From contig CAYPBK010000003.1 of NCBI GenBank assembly GCA_964408955.1, positions 81,036 to 145,035 on the forward strand: DNA of 64,000 nucleotides, given 5' to 3'. This DNA is from JAAYKT01 sp964408955 (GTDB taxonomy: Bacteria; Bacillota; Clostridia; Lutisporales; Lutisporaceae). Positions 10,993 through 18,704 of this stretch are shown here, in pieces. Position numbers and translations under genes: made by a program. Every line of letters begins with the position of its first letter. The first letter of the stretch is position 1. Under the pieces are notes generated by a model, which had not been told where the DNA came from, ran no database searches, and worked only from the letters and a program-made list of their open reading frames with translations.

Positions 10993-11021
10993 TTGACATT
11001 TATCTTTAAAGTTAGTAGAAT
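10993..11021 (+). promoter_or_regulatory. SigA-type promoter of the tRNA pair
   Basis: TTGACA at 10993-10998 and TAGAAT at 11016-11021 are separated by exactly 17 bases. Predicted transcription starts about 20 bases before the first tRNA. Confidence 0.8.
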
Positions 11022-11040
11022 ATTATTTGTCAGTTGTTTT

Positions 11041-11116
11041 TCCTCAATAGCTCAGTCGGTAGAGCATGCGGCTGTTAACCGCAGGGTCGTTGGTTCGAGT
11101 CCAACTTGGGGAGCCA
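11041..11116 (+). tRNA. tRNA-Asn (anticodon GTT)
   Basis: A full cloverleaf can be drawn. The acceptor stem TCCTCAA pairs with TTGGGGA (one wobble), followed by discriminator G and an encoded CCA. The anticodon arm TGCGG/CCGCA holds loop CTGTTAA, giving anticodon GTT. The T arm carries GGTTCGAGTCC. It is transcribed with the next tRNA. Confidence 0.95.
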
Positions 11117-11119
11117 CTT

Positions 11120-11196
11120 GGGCCTTTAGCTCAGTTGGTTAGAGCAACCGGCTCATAACCGGTTGGTCCGGGGTTCGAGTCCCTGAAGGCCCACCA
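11120..11196 (+). tRNA. tRNA with CAT anticodon (elongator Met, or Ile decoded through lysidine)
   Basis: The acceptor stem GGGCCTT pairs with AAGGCCC, and CCA is encoded. The anticodon arm ACCGG/CCGGT holds loop CTCATAA, anticodon CAT. Initiator tRNA is excluded because position 1 is paired and the anticodon stem lacks the run of three G-C pairs. The C4-G69 and C5-G68 pairs are among features used by TilS in E. coli, so tRNA-Ile2 is possible; elongator tRNA-Met is the alternative. Confidence 0.9.
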
Positions 11197-11206
11197 TTTA
11201 TTGTTT

Positions 11207-11236
11207 AAAAACCTGGATTTCGCCGGGTTTTTTTAT
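11207..11236 (+). terminator. Terminator after the tRNA pair
   Basis: A stem of AAAAACCTGG (11207-11216) with CCGGGTTTTT (11223-11232, one wobble), a 6-nt loop and a T run lie 11 bases past the second tRNA. Confidence 0.8.
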
Positions 11237-11460
11237 TTTATAAGTAGGCAAAGTGTGTATTATGCTCCCTACCGATAACTTTACAATCGCTATAGGATAA
11301 GACTTGAAATTTTACAATCATATCAAATACTATAAGCTATAGTAAAATTACATCTATGCATGAAAAGTAAAGAGAATTAATTATAACAAATCTATATGTA
11401 ATCTTATATACAAACAATTAATATAGTATAATCTAAATAAAATACAAAAGGATGATTATA

Positions 11461-12168
11461 TTGCATTTAACCCCAAGATTAAAAATCATTGCAGATAGTA
11501 TATCAAATTGTAATAGCATTGCTGATATTGGATCTGATCATGCATATTTGCCTATATATCTTGTTAAAAATAAAAAAATCCAAAAGGCAATAGCTACGGA
11601 TGTAAAAACAGGTCCGGCAGATATTGCAAAAAAGAGAATAGAGCAATACGGTTTAAAGGATTCTATTGAGGTCAGAGTAGGCAATGGGCTTGAAGTATTA
11701 AAGTCCAATGAATCCGAGATACTTGTGATTTCCGGAATGGGCGGACTTTTAATAATAGATATAATTAATAATGGTATGGAAGTTGCAAAAAGCTTTCAAA
11801 AAATTATACTTCAGCCTATGAGAGATAGTTATCTATTAAGGAAATGGCTAAATGAGAACTTTTTTGATATAATAGATATAGAAATAGTAAAAGAGGATAG
11901 AAAATTTTATGAAATAATCTGGTTAAAATATGATTATGAAATGAATAATAAAAGAACCGTGAGTTATATTGACGATATACTTCTTAAAAAAGGAAGTAAA
12001 ACATTATTAGAGTTTGTAAGTGTTAAAATAAAAAAATATGAAGAGATATTGGATAAGCTTATAATGCATGATACCCCGAATGCTATGAAAAGGTATAAGC
12101 AATGTGAAAATATATTGATATATTATAAGGAGGCAAAAGCATGGCTTATGCAAAATGTGGAGCGATAG
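11461..12168 (+). CDS. trmK: tRNA (adenine(22)-N1)-methyltransferase, TrmK family
   Basis: TrmK uses S-adenosylmethionine to methylate A22 in tRNA. The protein (235 residues) has a Rossmann methyltransferase fold. Motif I is ADIGSDHAYLP, followed by ATDVKTGPADIAKKR and the GMGGLL segment, all characteristic of the TrmK/YqfN family. TTG 11461 is chosen because AAAGGATG sits six bases upstream; an ATG at 11452 lies inside that ribosome binding site. The last 28 bases overlap the next gene, as in the yqfN-yqfO pair of Bacillus subtilis, so translation is probably coupled. A TATAAT box at 11427-11432 may be its promoter, though its -35 is poor. Confidence 0.9.
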   Translation: MHLTPRLKIIADSISNCNSIADIGSDHAYLPIYLVKNKKIQKAIATDVKTGPADIAKKRIEQYGLKDSIEVRVGNGLEVLKSNESEILVISGMGGLLIIDIINNGMEVAKSFQKIILQPMRDSYLLRKWLNENFFDIIDIEIVKEDRKFYEIIWLKYDYEMNNKRTVSYIDDILLKKGSKTLLEFVSVKIKKYEEILDKLIMHDTPNAMKRYKQCENILIYYKEAKAWLMQNVER

Positions 12169-13262
12169 CATCTATAATGGATAAAATAGCACCGAGATAT
12201 CTTGCTGAGGAATGGGATAATGTAGGGCTTTTAATAGGTGATGGAAGTAAGACTGTTAGTAAGATTATGATATGCTTGGATTTACCTTATTGGGTTCTGG
12301 ATGAAGCATTAGATGAAAAAGTAGATATGATAATAACTCATCATCCATTAATATTTAACGGTATTAAAAATATTAATGCTGATTCCAGCTTAGGAAGAAA
12401 GATAATAAAGCTTATTAAAAATGAAATAGCCGTTTACTCATCCCACACAAATTTTGATATGGCAGAAAACGGATTAAATGATATTTTTGCAAGACAATTA
12501 GGGTTTGATAACTTTAGTGTTATCCATCCCCATGTTGAGGATAAACTATATAAATTCATTGTCTACGTACCTGAAGGAAAAGAGAAAGAAATACTGGAAA
12601 GCTTTGCCGATGTGGGTGCAGGTTTTATAGGGAAATATAGCTCCTGTAGCTTTAGAGGTAAAGGAATCGGTACCTTTAGGCCGGAAATGGGTTCTGCGCC
12701 TTATATAGGTAAGCTAAATGAACTCCAGGAAGTTAATGAATATAAAATGGAAACTATAGTACCTGGTAATTTGATAAAAAAACTGGTCAAAGAAGTAAAA
12801 AAAGTTCATCCTTATGAAGAGGTTGCTTATGATATATATGAATTAAAAAATGAAGGAATATCATTGGGAATAGGCAGACTAGGAGAATTGAAGCATAGGA
12901 CCACTTTAAAATCCTATTCCGAGTATGTTAAAAATATCTTAAATCTAAATACTATAAGATTTGCAGGCAAACCGGAATCTGTTATTAAAAAGGTTGCTCT
13001 AATTAACGGTTCCGGCGGCAGATATATTAAGCAAGCAATGTTTGCCGGAGCAGATGTTGTTGTCACTGGTGATTTGTCCTATCATCAGATACTAGATGCT
13101 TTGGAGGATGGTATAAATATTATTGATGCAGGCCATTTTGATACGGAAAAGATTATGATAAAGGCAGTTGCAAATTATTTAAAATTGGCATTAGATGAAA
13201 ATGGTTACGATATTGAATTAATTGAGTCTAAGTCAAACATTAATCCCATTATGAACCTTTAG
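12141..13262 (+). CDS. Nif3-like dinuclear metal-centre protein (YqfO family)
   Basis: This is a 373-residue member of the Nif3/DUF34 family. Visible features are EEWDNVGLL at the N-terminus, the metal-binding THHPLIF motif near residue 67, SSHTNFD, and a second His/Glu set in DAGHFDTEKI near the C-terminus. The central part (about residues 130-230, ending VHPYEEVAYD) is the PII-like insert found in longer members. Function is not settled: GTP cyclohydrolase I type 2-like activity and metal or nucleotide roles have been proposed. ATG 12141 follows AAGGAGG and lies inside the end of trmK, indicating an operon. A terminator follows immediately. Confidence 0.88.
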   Translation: MAYAKCGAIASIMDKIAPRYLAEEWDNVGLLIGDGSKTVSKIMICLDLPYWVLDEALDEKVDMIITHHPLIFNGIKNINADSSLGRKIIKLIKNEIAVYSSHTNFDMAENGLNDIFARQLGFDNFSVIHPHVEDKLYKFIVYVPEGKEKEILESFADVGAGFIGKYSSCSFRGKGIGTFRPEMGSAPYIGKLNELQEVNEYKMETIVPGNLIKKLVKEVKKVHPYEEVAYDIYELKNEGISLGIGRLGELKHRTTLKSYSEYVKNILNLNTIRFAGKPESVIKKVALINGSGGRYIKQAMFAGADVVVTGDLSYHQILDALEDGINIIDAGHFDTEKIMIKAVANYLKLALDENGYDIELIESKSNINPIMNL

Positions 13263-13289
13263 GAATAGCAAGCGGTCTATTCTTTTTTT
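13263..13289 (+). terminator. Terminator after the Nif3-like gene
   Basis: GAATAG (13263-13268) pairs with CTATTC (13277-13282) around an 8-nt loop, followed by seven T. Confidence 0.65.
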
Positions 13290-13326
13290 ATTATATTATT
13301 AAAATGTCAGAAAGGGATGATAAAAA

Positions 13327-14043
13327 GTGGATTTAAGTAGTTTATTCGTTTTGCAACAAAAAGAAATTGAATTGCTATCTTTACAAAAAAGAATTAATAG
13401 CATAAAATCCAATGAGCTTTCGGCTAGATTAAAACAAGAATATAAGCTATTAAAAGAAGAGTATTTAAGTTTAAACGGAGATCTAAAAAAGGAAAAAGAA
13501 ACAAAAGAAATGCTTAGAAAGAATATGAAACAATCTGAAACAAATAAAAGCACCTATGAACAATTAAAATATAGTCCGGAAATAAATAACGCAAAAAAAT
13601 TGAAATTGATTGAGAAGCAAATCATTGAGGCTGATAATTATATTAAACAGGAACTAAAAAAAGTCGCAGTAATAGATAAAAGGATGACAGAAATTGAAGA
13701 ATTAGTTACAGAAGTTAAGAAAAAAATATTTTTCATAAAAAATAAATTAGAAAAAACAGATAATGAAAACAATAAAGAGTTACAAGTATTAGAAGAGGAT
13801 GAAAAAAGGGTTCAAAAAGAAGTAAACAAAATAAAAAGTGAAATTGACGAAAGCAGCTTAAGTGAATATTCTAAGCTTAAATCTCGCTTTGATGATCCGA
13901 TATCGATAATTAAATCAAGGAAATGTACTGGTTGCAGCGTTGATGTACCATCAATAAATTATGAAGCTGTAAGGTCAGGGGAAATATTAAAATGTGAAAG
14001 CTGCGGGAGAGTTTTGCTATTCAAAAAACAGTCAAGTATTTAA
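13327..14043 (+). CDS. Coiled-coil C4 zinc-ribbon protein (DUF164/CT398-like)
   Basis: The protein has 238 residues. Residues about 5-175 are Lys/Glu/Leu-rich heptads forming a long antiparallel coiled coil. The C-terminus carries a four-cysteine zinc ribbon (CTGC near residue 199 and CESC near 222). Family members are usually annotated as putative nucleic-acid-binding zinc ribbon proteins, with no established function. The GTG start follows AAAGGGATG. Its place between trmK/nif3 and rnpB is conserved in many Clostridia, hinting at an RNA-related role; that is inference. Confidence 0.8.
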   Translation: MDLSSLFVLQQKEIELLSLQKRINSIKSNELSARLKQEYKLLKEEYLSLNGDLKKEKETKEMLRKNMKQSETNKSTYEQLKYSPEINNAKKLKLIEKQIIEADNYIKQELKKVAVIDKRMTEIEELVTEVKKKIFFIKNKLEKTDNENNKELQVLEEDEKRVQKEVNKIKSEIDESSLSEYSKLKSRFDDPISIIKSRKCTGCSVDVPSINYEAVRSGEILKCESCGRVLLFKKQSSI

Positions 14044-14055
14044 CATTATATGTCT

Positions 14056-14084
14056 TTGACTTATTGTATAAATCAATATATAAT
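14056..14084 (+). promoter_or_regulatory. Promoter of RNase P RNA
   Basis: TTGACT (14056-14061), a 17-base spacer and a perfect TATAAT (14079-14084) lie 24 bases before the mature 5' end of rnpB. Confidence 0.8.
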
Positions 14085-14107
14085 CTATTCCGACAAAAGA
14101 AAAAATT

Positions 14108-14452
14108 GAGTAAGCTGGATGATCGCATATATAAATTATATATGAGGAAAGTCCGGGCTCCATAGGGCAGGGTGCCGGGTAACACCCGGTGAAGGTGACT
14201 TTAAGGATAGTGCAACAGAGATATACCGCCGTTTATAGGAATCTATATCCGGTAAGGGTGGAAAGGCGAGGTAAGAGCTCACCAGCATACAGGCGACTGT
14301 ATGGCTATGTAAACCCCACTTGGAGCAAGACCAAATAGAGAAGCGATTGAGGTGGCCCGCCTTGCTTCCGGGTAAGGTCGCTAAAGTCTGCAGGTAACTG
14401 CAGAACAAGATAGATGATCATTCAAGACAGAACCCGGCTTATAGGCTTACTC
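14108..14452 (+). ncRNA. rnpB: RNase P RNA, bacterial type A
   Basis: This is the catalytic RNA of RNase P, which matures tRNA 5' ends. The hallmark blocks are present: GAGGAAAGTCCGGGCTCC, the CAGGGTGCC region, GTGCAACAGAGA, AAGGGTGGAAAGG, GTAAACCCC, GGAGCAAGACCAAATAG, and the 3' block AGAACCCGGCTTA. The ends pair as helix P1 (GAGTAAGC with GCTTACTC). The block pattern follows the E. coli-like type A form rather than the Bacillus type B form. Length is about 345 nt. Confidence 0.97.
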
Positions 14453-14465
14453 AAAAAATACTATT

Positions 14466-14495
14466 AACACGGTCCTAAGGGATTGTGTTTTTTTA
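14466..14495 (+). terminator. Terminator of rnpB
   Basis: A 10-bp stem with two G-T pairs (14466-14475 with 14480-14489), a TAAG loop and a run of T. Confidence 0.8.
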
Positions 14496-14583
14496 TCTAG
14501 ATATATGTGTATACTTATCAATTAAATGGAGATTATAACATAATATCCGGGAATGGAAATAATATGAGCTGGAGGTATAAATT

Positions 14584-16920
14584 TTGGAAGCAAAGGTCGC
14601 AGTGGGTAAGGGAATTGTCAGATTAGATGCTTATGATAAAGCCACCGGGAGAGCCAGGTTTAACAGCGATGTTATAGATCCGGGTATTTTGCATTGTAAA
14701 ATGCTTACAAGTAGTTTTGCGCATGGGAAAATTAAAAGCATTGATACATCACTGGCATCAAAAGCCTCTGGCGTTCAAGGGGTAATAACAGGAGATAATG
14801 CCCAAGGTGTTCTGACGGGTACTTTTATTGAAGACAGACCTCCTCTTGCAGTCGGCAAAGTAAGGTATTATGGGGAACCAATTGCTGTGGTGATTGCTGA
14901 AACCGAATTAGAAGCTGCAAAGGCTGTGGAAATGATTAAAGTGGAATATGAACAACTTCCTGTTCTAAATTCCCCCGGTGATTCTATTAAACCAAATGCA
15001 TTTTTGGTGCATGAAAACTTAAATAATTACAGACGTGTAAAACAATGCTATCCAAAGCCGGGCACTAATATTGCAAGCGAAGTAAAAATTAGAAAAGGAG
15101 ATATGGTAAAAGGTTGGGCGGAAAGCGACACTATTGTTGAAGAAAGTTTTGTATTGCCACAAGCAGACCATATTGCCATGGAAACTCGATCAGTAAGATT
15201 AAGAATAAGTAAAGACGGAAATGTAATTATCCATTCAACGACCCAAGGTCCATATATAATCAGAAAAAAATTAAGCCGTCATTTTGGCATTGATGTGGGA
15301 AAAATAACTGTGCACACTCCTATGGTCGGTGGTGCCTTTGGCGGTAAAGCCGCTGTACAACTTGAAATGATAGCCTATCTGGCATCGAAAGCCGTTGATG
15401 GCAGGGAAGTTATTTTAGTTAACACAAGGGAAGAGGATATGATAAGCTCTCCTTGTCGCATCGGTTTAGAGGCCAGAGTTAAACTGGGGGCGACAAAAGA
15501 AGGAGTATTAAAAGCTGCCGAGATAACATATTTAGTTGATAGCGGAGCCTATTCTGACATGGGGGCTGTAATGACAAAGTCTATTGCATCTGATTGTACG
15601 GGTCCTTATCGCATAGAAAATGTATGTTGCAATTCTATGTGTGTATATACAAATCATCCTTATGTTACCTCTTATAGAGGTTTTGGGCATTCGGAATATA
15701 CGGTGGCAATAGAACGTACCATAGATAAATTGGCCAATGCCCTTGGTATGGATAAAATTGAATTAAGACTTAAAAATGTTGCTGTACCTGGAGACACAAC
15801 GCCTACACAAGCGGCTTTAAATATAAGTAATATAGGAAGCTTACCGAAATGTATAGAAAGATTAAAAGCGTTAATTAAATGGGAAGAAGGAGAAAAGATA
15901 GAAGCAGATGTTGGAAAGGTAAAGGCTAAAGGAATAGCATGCTTTTGGAAAACATCCAGTACTCCTCCTAATGCTGCTTCAGGAGCGGTAATTACTTTTT
16001 CGCCTGATGGTTATGCACATCTCTCCATTGGGGCTGTAGAGCTCGGGCAAGGAGCTAAAACAGTCCTTGCACAAATCCTAGCAGAAAAGCTTAAACTAGA
16101 TGTTGATAGGATTAAAGTATCTATGGAAACAAATACAGAGGATAATCCGGAGCATTGGAAAACAGTAGCAAGTAGCACAACATATATGGTAGGTAATGCT
16201 ATAATCGAGGCTGCCGATGATGTAATTTCTCAGTTAAAAAACATAACTTCTATCGTTTTAAGATGCTCTCCAAAGGATTTAGAAATATCAAGCGGCAAGA
16301 TATATTTAATAAATGATCCGGATAAATACATTGACATGACAGAGGTTATACACGGTTATAAATATCCTAATGGTAATGCAATTGGGGGTCAGATTATCGG
16401 AAGGGGTACTTTCATCATGAAACATTTAAGCGGCATGGAAGAGGAAACAGGCAGAGGTAATCCCGGACCGCTTTGGACTGTAGGTGCACAAGGGGTGGAA
16501 GTAGAATTCGATAAAAGTGAGTTTACATATAAAATTAAAAAAGCGTTTTCTGTCATAGATGCCGGTACTATTATAAATCCAGCTATTGCAAAAAGTGTTA
16601 CAATGGGGGGAATGACTATGGGTCTTGGCTTAGGAAGCAGGGAAGCTTTTATATATGACGAAAACGGAAAAATACTGAACCCTAATTTACGATCTTATAA
16701 ACCAATGCGTCTCGGGGAGGTAGAGGAATTTGTTATTGATTTCGTTGAAACGCCGGAAATTGACGGACCATACGGTGCCCGTGGTTTAGGGGAGCATGGT
16801 CTTATTGGTATGCCGGCAGCTTTATTAAATAGTCTTTCTACGGCTGTTCAGATTGATTTAAATCAACTGCCTGCCATTCCAGAATCAATATGGAGAAAAA
16901 AGACAGGAGGTATACAATGA
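14584..16920 (+). CDS. Molybdenum hydroxylase large subunit (xanthine dehydrogenase family)
   Basis: This is the molybdopterin-binding subunit of a xanthine dehydrogenase-type enzyme, 778 residues. An a/b-hammerhead domain occupies about residues 1-130. Cofactor motifs follow: GGAFGGK near residue 250, the Arg of SYRGFGHSEY near 364, ELGQGAKT near 486, and the catalytic Glu in GARGLGEHG near 738. TTG 14584 follows CTGGAGGT. The FAD and 2Fe-2S subunits follow in the same operon, and the stop overlaps the next start as ATGA. The substrate cannot be read from the sequence; purines, nicotinate, aldehydes or other heterocycles are all possible. No cofactor-maturation genes are in the window. Confidence 0.9.
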   Translation: MEAKVAVGKGIVRLDAYDKATGRARFNSDVIDPGILHCKMLTSSFAHGKIKSIDTSLASKASGVQGVITGDNAQGVLTGTFIEDRPPLAVGKVRYYGEPIAVVIAETELEAAKAVEMIKVEYEQLPVLNSPGDSIKPNAFLVHENLNNYRRVKQCYPKPGTNIASEVKIRKGDMVKGWAESDTIVEESFVLPQADHIAMETRSVRLRISKDGNVIIHSTTQGPYIIRKKLSRHFGIDVGKITVHTPMVGGAFGGKAAVQLEMIAYLASKAVDGREVILVNTREEDMISSPCRIGLEARVKLGATKEGVLKAAEITYLVDSGAYSDMGAVMTKSIASDCTGPYRIENVCCNSMCVYTNHPYVTSYRGFGHSEYTVAIERTIDKLANALGMDKIELRLKNVAVPGDTTPTQAALNISNIGSLPKCIERLKALIKWEEGEKIEADVGKVKAKGIACFWKTSSTPPNAASGAVITFSPDGYAHLSIGAVELGQGAKTVLAQILAEKLKLDVDRIKVSMETNTEDNPEHWKTVASSTTYMVGNAIIEAADDVISQLKNITSIVLRCSPKDLEISSGKIYLINDPDKYIDMTEVIHGYKYPNGNAIGGQIIGRGTFIMKHLSGMEEETGRGNPGPLWTVGAQGVEVEFDKSEFTYKIKKAFSVIDAGTIINPAIAKSVTMGGMTMGLGLGSREAFIYDENGKILNPNLRSYKPMRLGEVEEFVIDFVETPEIDGPYGARGLGEHGLIGMPAALLNSLSTAVQIDLNQLPAIPESIWRKKTGGIQ

Positions 16921-17726
16921 TATCCTTTAATTTTGATTATTATAGACCGACCTCAGTAGAAGAAGCAGTTGAAGTTTATAAAAATTTAAAGAAACAAAGT
17001 AAGAAAGCTATATATTATTCAGGAGGTACTGAAATAATAAGCCTTTCTAGAATTAAGCAGATGTACTTTAACGCTGTTATTGATATAAAATCAATACCTG
17101 AATGTAATGTATTAAAGAATAATGGTAGTAAGCTTCATATAGGCTCTGCAATTAATTTAACAAAGATATGTGATTCAAATATGTTTCCTCTACTTGGGTC
17201 AGTATGTAGGCGTATAGCAGAGCATACGGCTAGGGATAAGATAACCATAGGCGGCAATATATGCGGAAAAACTCCTTATCGTGAAGCTATATTACCTTTT
17301 TTATTAACGGATTGCATGATTACTATAGCCGGTGAAAATGGAACGTGTTTAACGCCAATTATGAAGGTTTTTGATAAAACACTCATGCTTAAAGACGATG
17401 AATTTATTCTTAATTTTATCATTGAAAAAAGCCTTACGTCATTGCCTTTTAAAAATATGAAAAAGACGAAACAAGAAAGGATAGATTACCCCTTAGTTTC
17501 TATGGCTGCGATAAATGTAAAAGGGGAAAAAAGAGTAGCCATAAGCGGATTATGTCCGCATCCTTTTAGATATATCATAAAGGAAGATATGATAGATTTA
17601 CCCATAGTTGAGCAAATAAATGACTTATTACGCAATCTACCTTCTCCAATATCAGGCGATATTCTTGGCTCTGCCGGGTATAAAGAGTTTGTAGCTAGAA
17701 ATACATTAAAAGAGGTATTAAGTTAA
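16917..17726 (+). CDS. Molybdenum hydroxylase FAD-binding subunit
   Basis: This is the medium, FAD-binding subunit of the complex, 269 residues; it passes electrons from the iron-sulfur subunit to the acceptor. The N-terminal half shows the PCMH-type signature: YRPTSVEEAVEVY, a Gly-rich SGGTEII segment, and TIGGNICGKTPYREA near residues 115-130, which contacts FAD. ATG 16917 overlaps the upstream stop (ATGA) and follows ACAGGAGGT, so translation is coupled. An upstream in-frame ATG (16890) lies inside the previous gene and lacks a ribosome binding site. Confidence 0.9.
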   Translation: MISFNFDYYRPTSVEEAVEVYKNLKKQSKKAIYYSGGTEIISLSRIKQMYFNAVIDIKSIPECNVLKNNGSKLHIGSAINLTKICDSNMFPLLGSVCRRIAEHTARDKITIGGNICGKTPYREAILPFLLTDCMITIAGENGTCLTPIMKVFDKTLMLKDDEFILNFIIEKSLTSLPFKNMKKTKQERIDYPLVSMAAINVKGEKRVAISGLCPHPFRYIIKEDMIDLPIVEQINDLLRNLPSPISGDILGSAGYKEFVARNTLKEVLS

Positions 17727-17742
17727 TAGGAGGAAACAATTA

Positions 17743-18219
17743 ATGCTTGTAGTTCAAGGTAATAGCATCATCGAAATAAATGTTAACGGAAGCACAAAAA
17801 GCATAATGGTTAGACCGGCAGACACTCTTTTGTACATTATCAGGGAAAGGCTTGGATTGACAGGAGCGAAAAACAGTTGTGAAAATGGTGATTGTGATGG
17901 ATGTACTGTGCTTCTTGATGGAATGCCCGTTAAATCCTGTCTTATGTTGGCTGTTGAAGCTATAGGTCATGAAATAACTACAGTGGAGGGTTTAAGGAAT
18001 GCTCCAATACAAGATTCTTTCGTTGAGAATTTTGCAATTCAGTGCGGTTATTGTACTCCCGGTATGATTATTAATAGTCATGCGCTAATTAACACCTGTC
18101 CTAAAGCTGATGACAATACTATAACGGAGTGGATGGAATCCAATATATGTCGATGTACCGGATATCATGAGATAAAAAGCGCTATAAAATCAGTTTTAAC
18201 AAAACAATTGAATACATGA
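17743..18219 (+). CDS. Molybdenum hydroxylase 2Fe-2S subunit
   Basis: This is the small electron-transfer subunit, 158 residues. The plant-ferredoxin-like N-terminal cluster site is CENGDCDGC plus a later Cys (VKSC). The C-terminal helical domain holds the second cluster with CGYCTPG and CRCTGYHEI. ATG 17743 follows AGGAGG and lies 16 bases after the FAD subunit. The order large-FAD-FeS completes the enzyme. A weak hairpin (AAAAAC/GTTTTT) follows the stop and may end the operon. Confidence 0.95.
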   Translation: MLVVQGNSIIEINVNGSTKSIMVRPADTLLYIIRERLGLTGAKNSCENGDCDGCTVLLDGMPVKSCLMLAVEAIGHEITTVEGLRNAPIQDSFVENFAIQCGYCTPGMIINSHALINTCPKADDNTITEWMESNICRCTGYHEIKSAIKSVLTKQLNT

Positions 18220-18297
18220 AAAACTCAAGTTTTTAATGCATTCAATATCAATAAAGGAAGAGACTACAGACTTTATGACAAAATATTTATTTAAAAA

Positions 18298-18489
18298 TCA
18301 TATTTGATTTTGTTTCAAATAATCAAGTCTGCCATACAAGAAATTAATGTGTTTACTTATATCCTGAACCATATTTTTATAAGCATCTTTAGTCTGCTGG
18401 TCAATGTCTAGGTTTGACATATTAGAAAAACTGCCTTTTGCATCTTCGGCTGATATAATGCATTTTTGTAAAAAAAACTTCTCTGACAT
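18298..18489 (-). CDS. Small helical protein, possibly DUF1657-like
   Basis: The predicted protein has 63 residues and is probably all helical: an Ala/Ser segment, then a polar helix ending YGRLDYLKQNQ. The layout resembles the DUF1657 family of short proteins found in spore formers, but the match is by eye and weak. ATG 18489 follows GAGGTGAT with good spacing; a GTG at 18501 overlaps that ribosome binding site. It stands alone between the molybdenum hydroxylase operon and a convergent-side SLH gene. Confidence 0.6.
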   Translation of the reverse strand: MSEKFFLQKCIISAEDAKGSFSNMSNLDIDQQTKDAYKNMVQDISKHINFLYGRLDYLKQNQI

Positions 18490-18650
18490 TCTAATAATCA
18501 CCTCAATGGCTTTATTGTTTGTAGTAATTTAGCTTTCATACTATCATAAAGCCTAACATTTACTGGAGAAAATTAATAAGTTAACTTAAAGCTGCTAGAG
18601 TTATTAATTATTATTGAGCTATTTATAACACATGGCTTTTAATAGCTTTT

Positions 18651-18694
18651 CCAAAAGGAAAAGGCATAAGAAAAAACATTGTTTCTCATGCCTT
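18651..18694 (-). terminator. Terminator of the YcdB/SLH gene
   Basis: Read on the minus strand, AAGGCATGAGAAA pairs with TTTCTTATGCCTT (one mismatch) around an 8-nt loop, followed by a T-rich stretch, 11 bases past the stop. Confidence 0.55.
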
Positions 18695-18704
18695 ATATTA
18701 AATT

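Noticed and set aside
14136..14408. A 90-codon open frame on the minus strand
   Set aside because: It lies entirely inside RNase P RNA and has no ribosome binding site.
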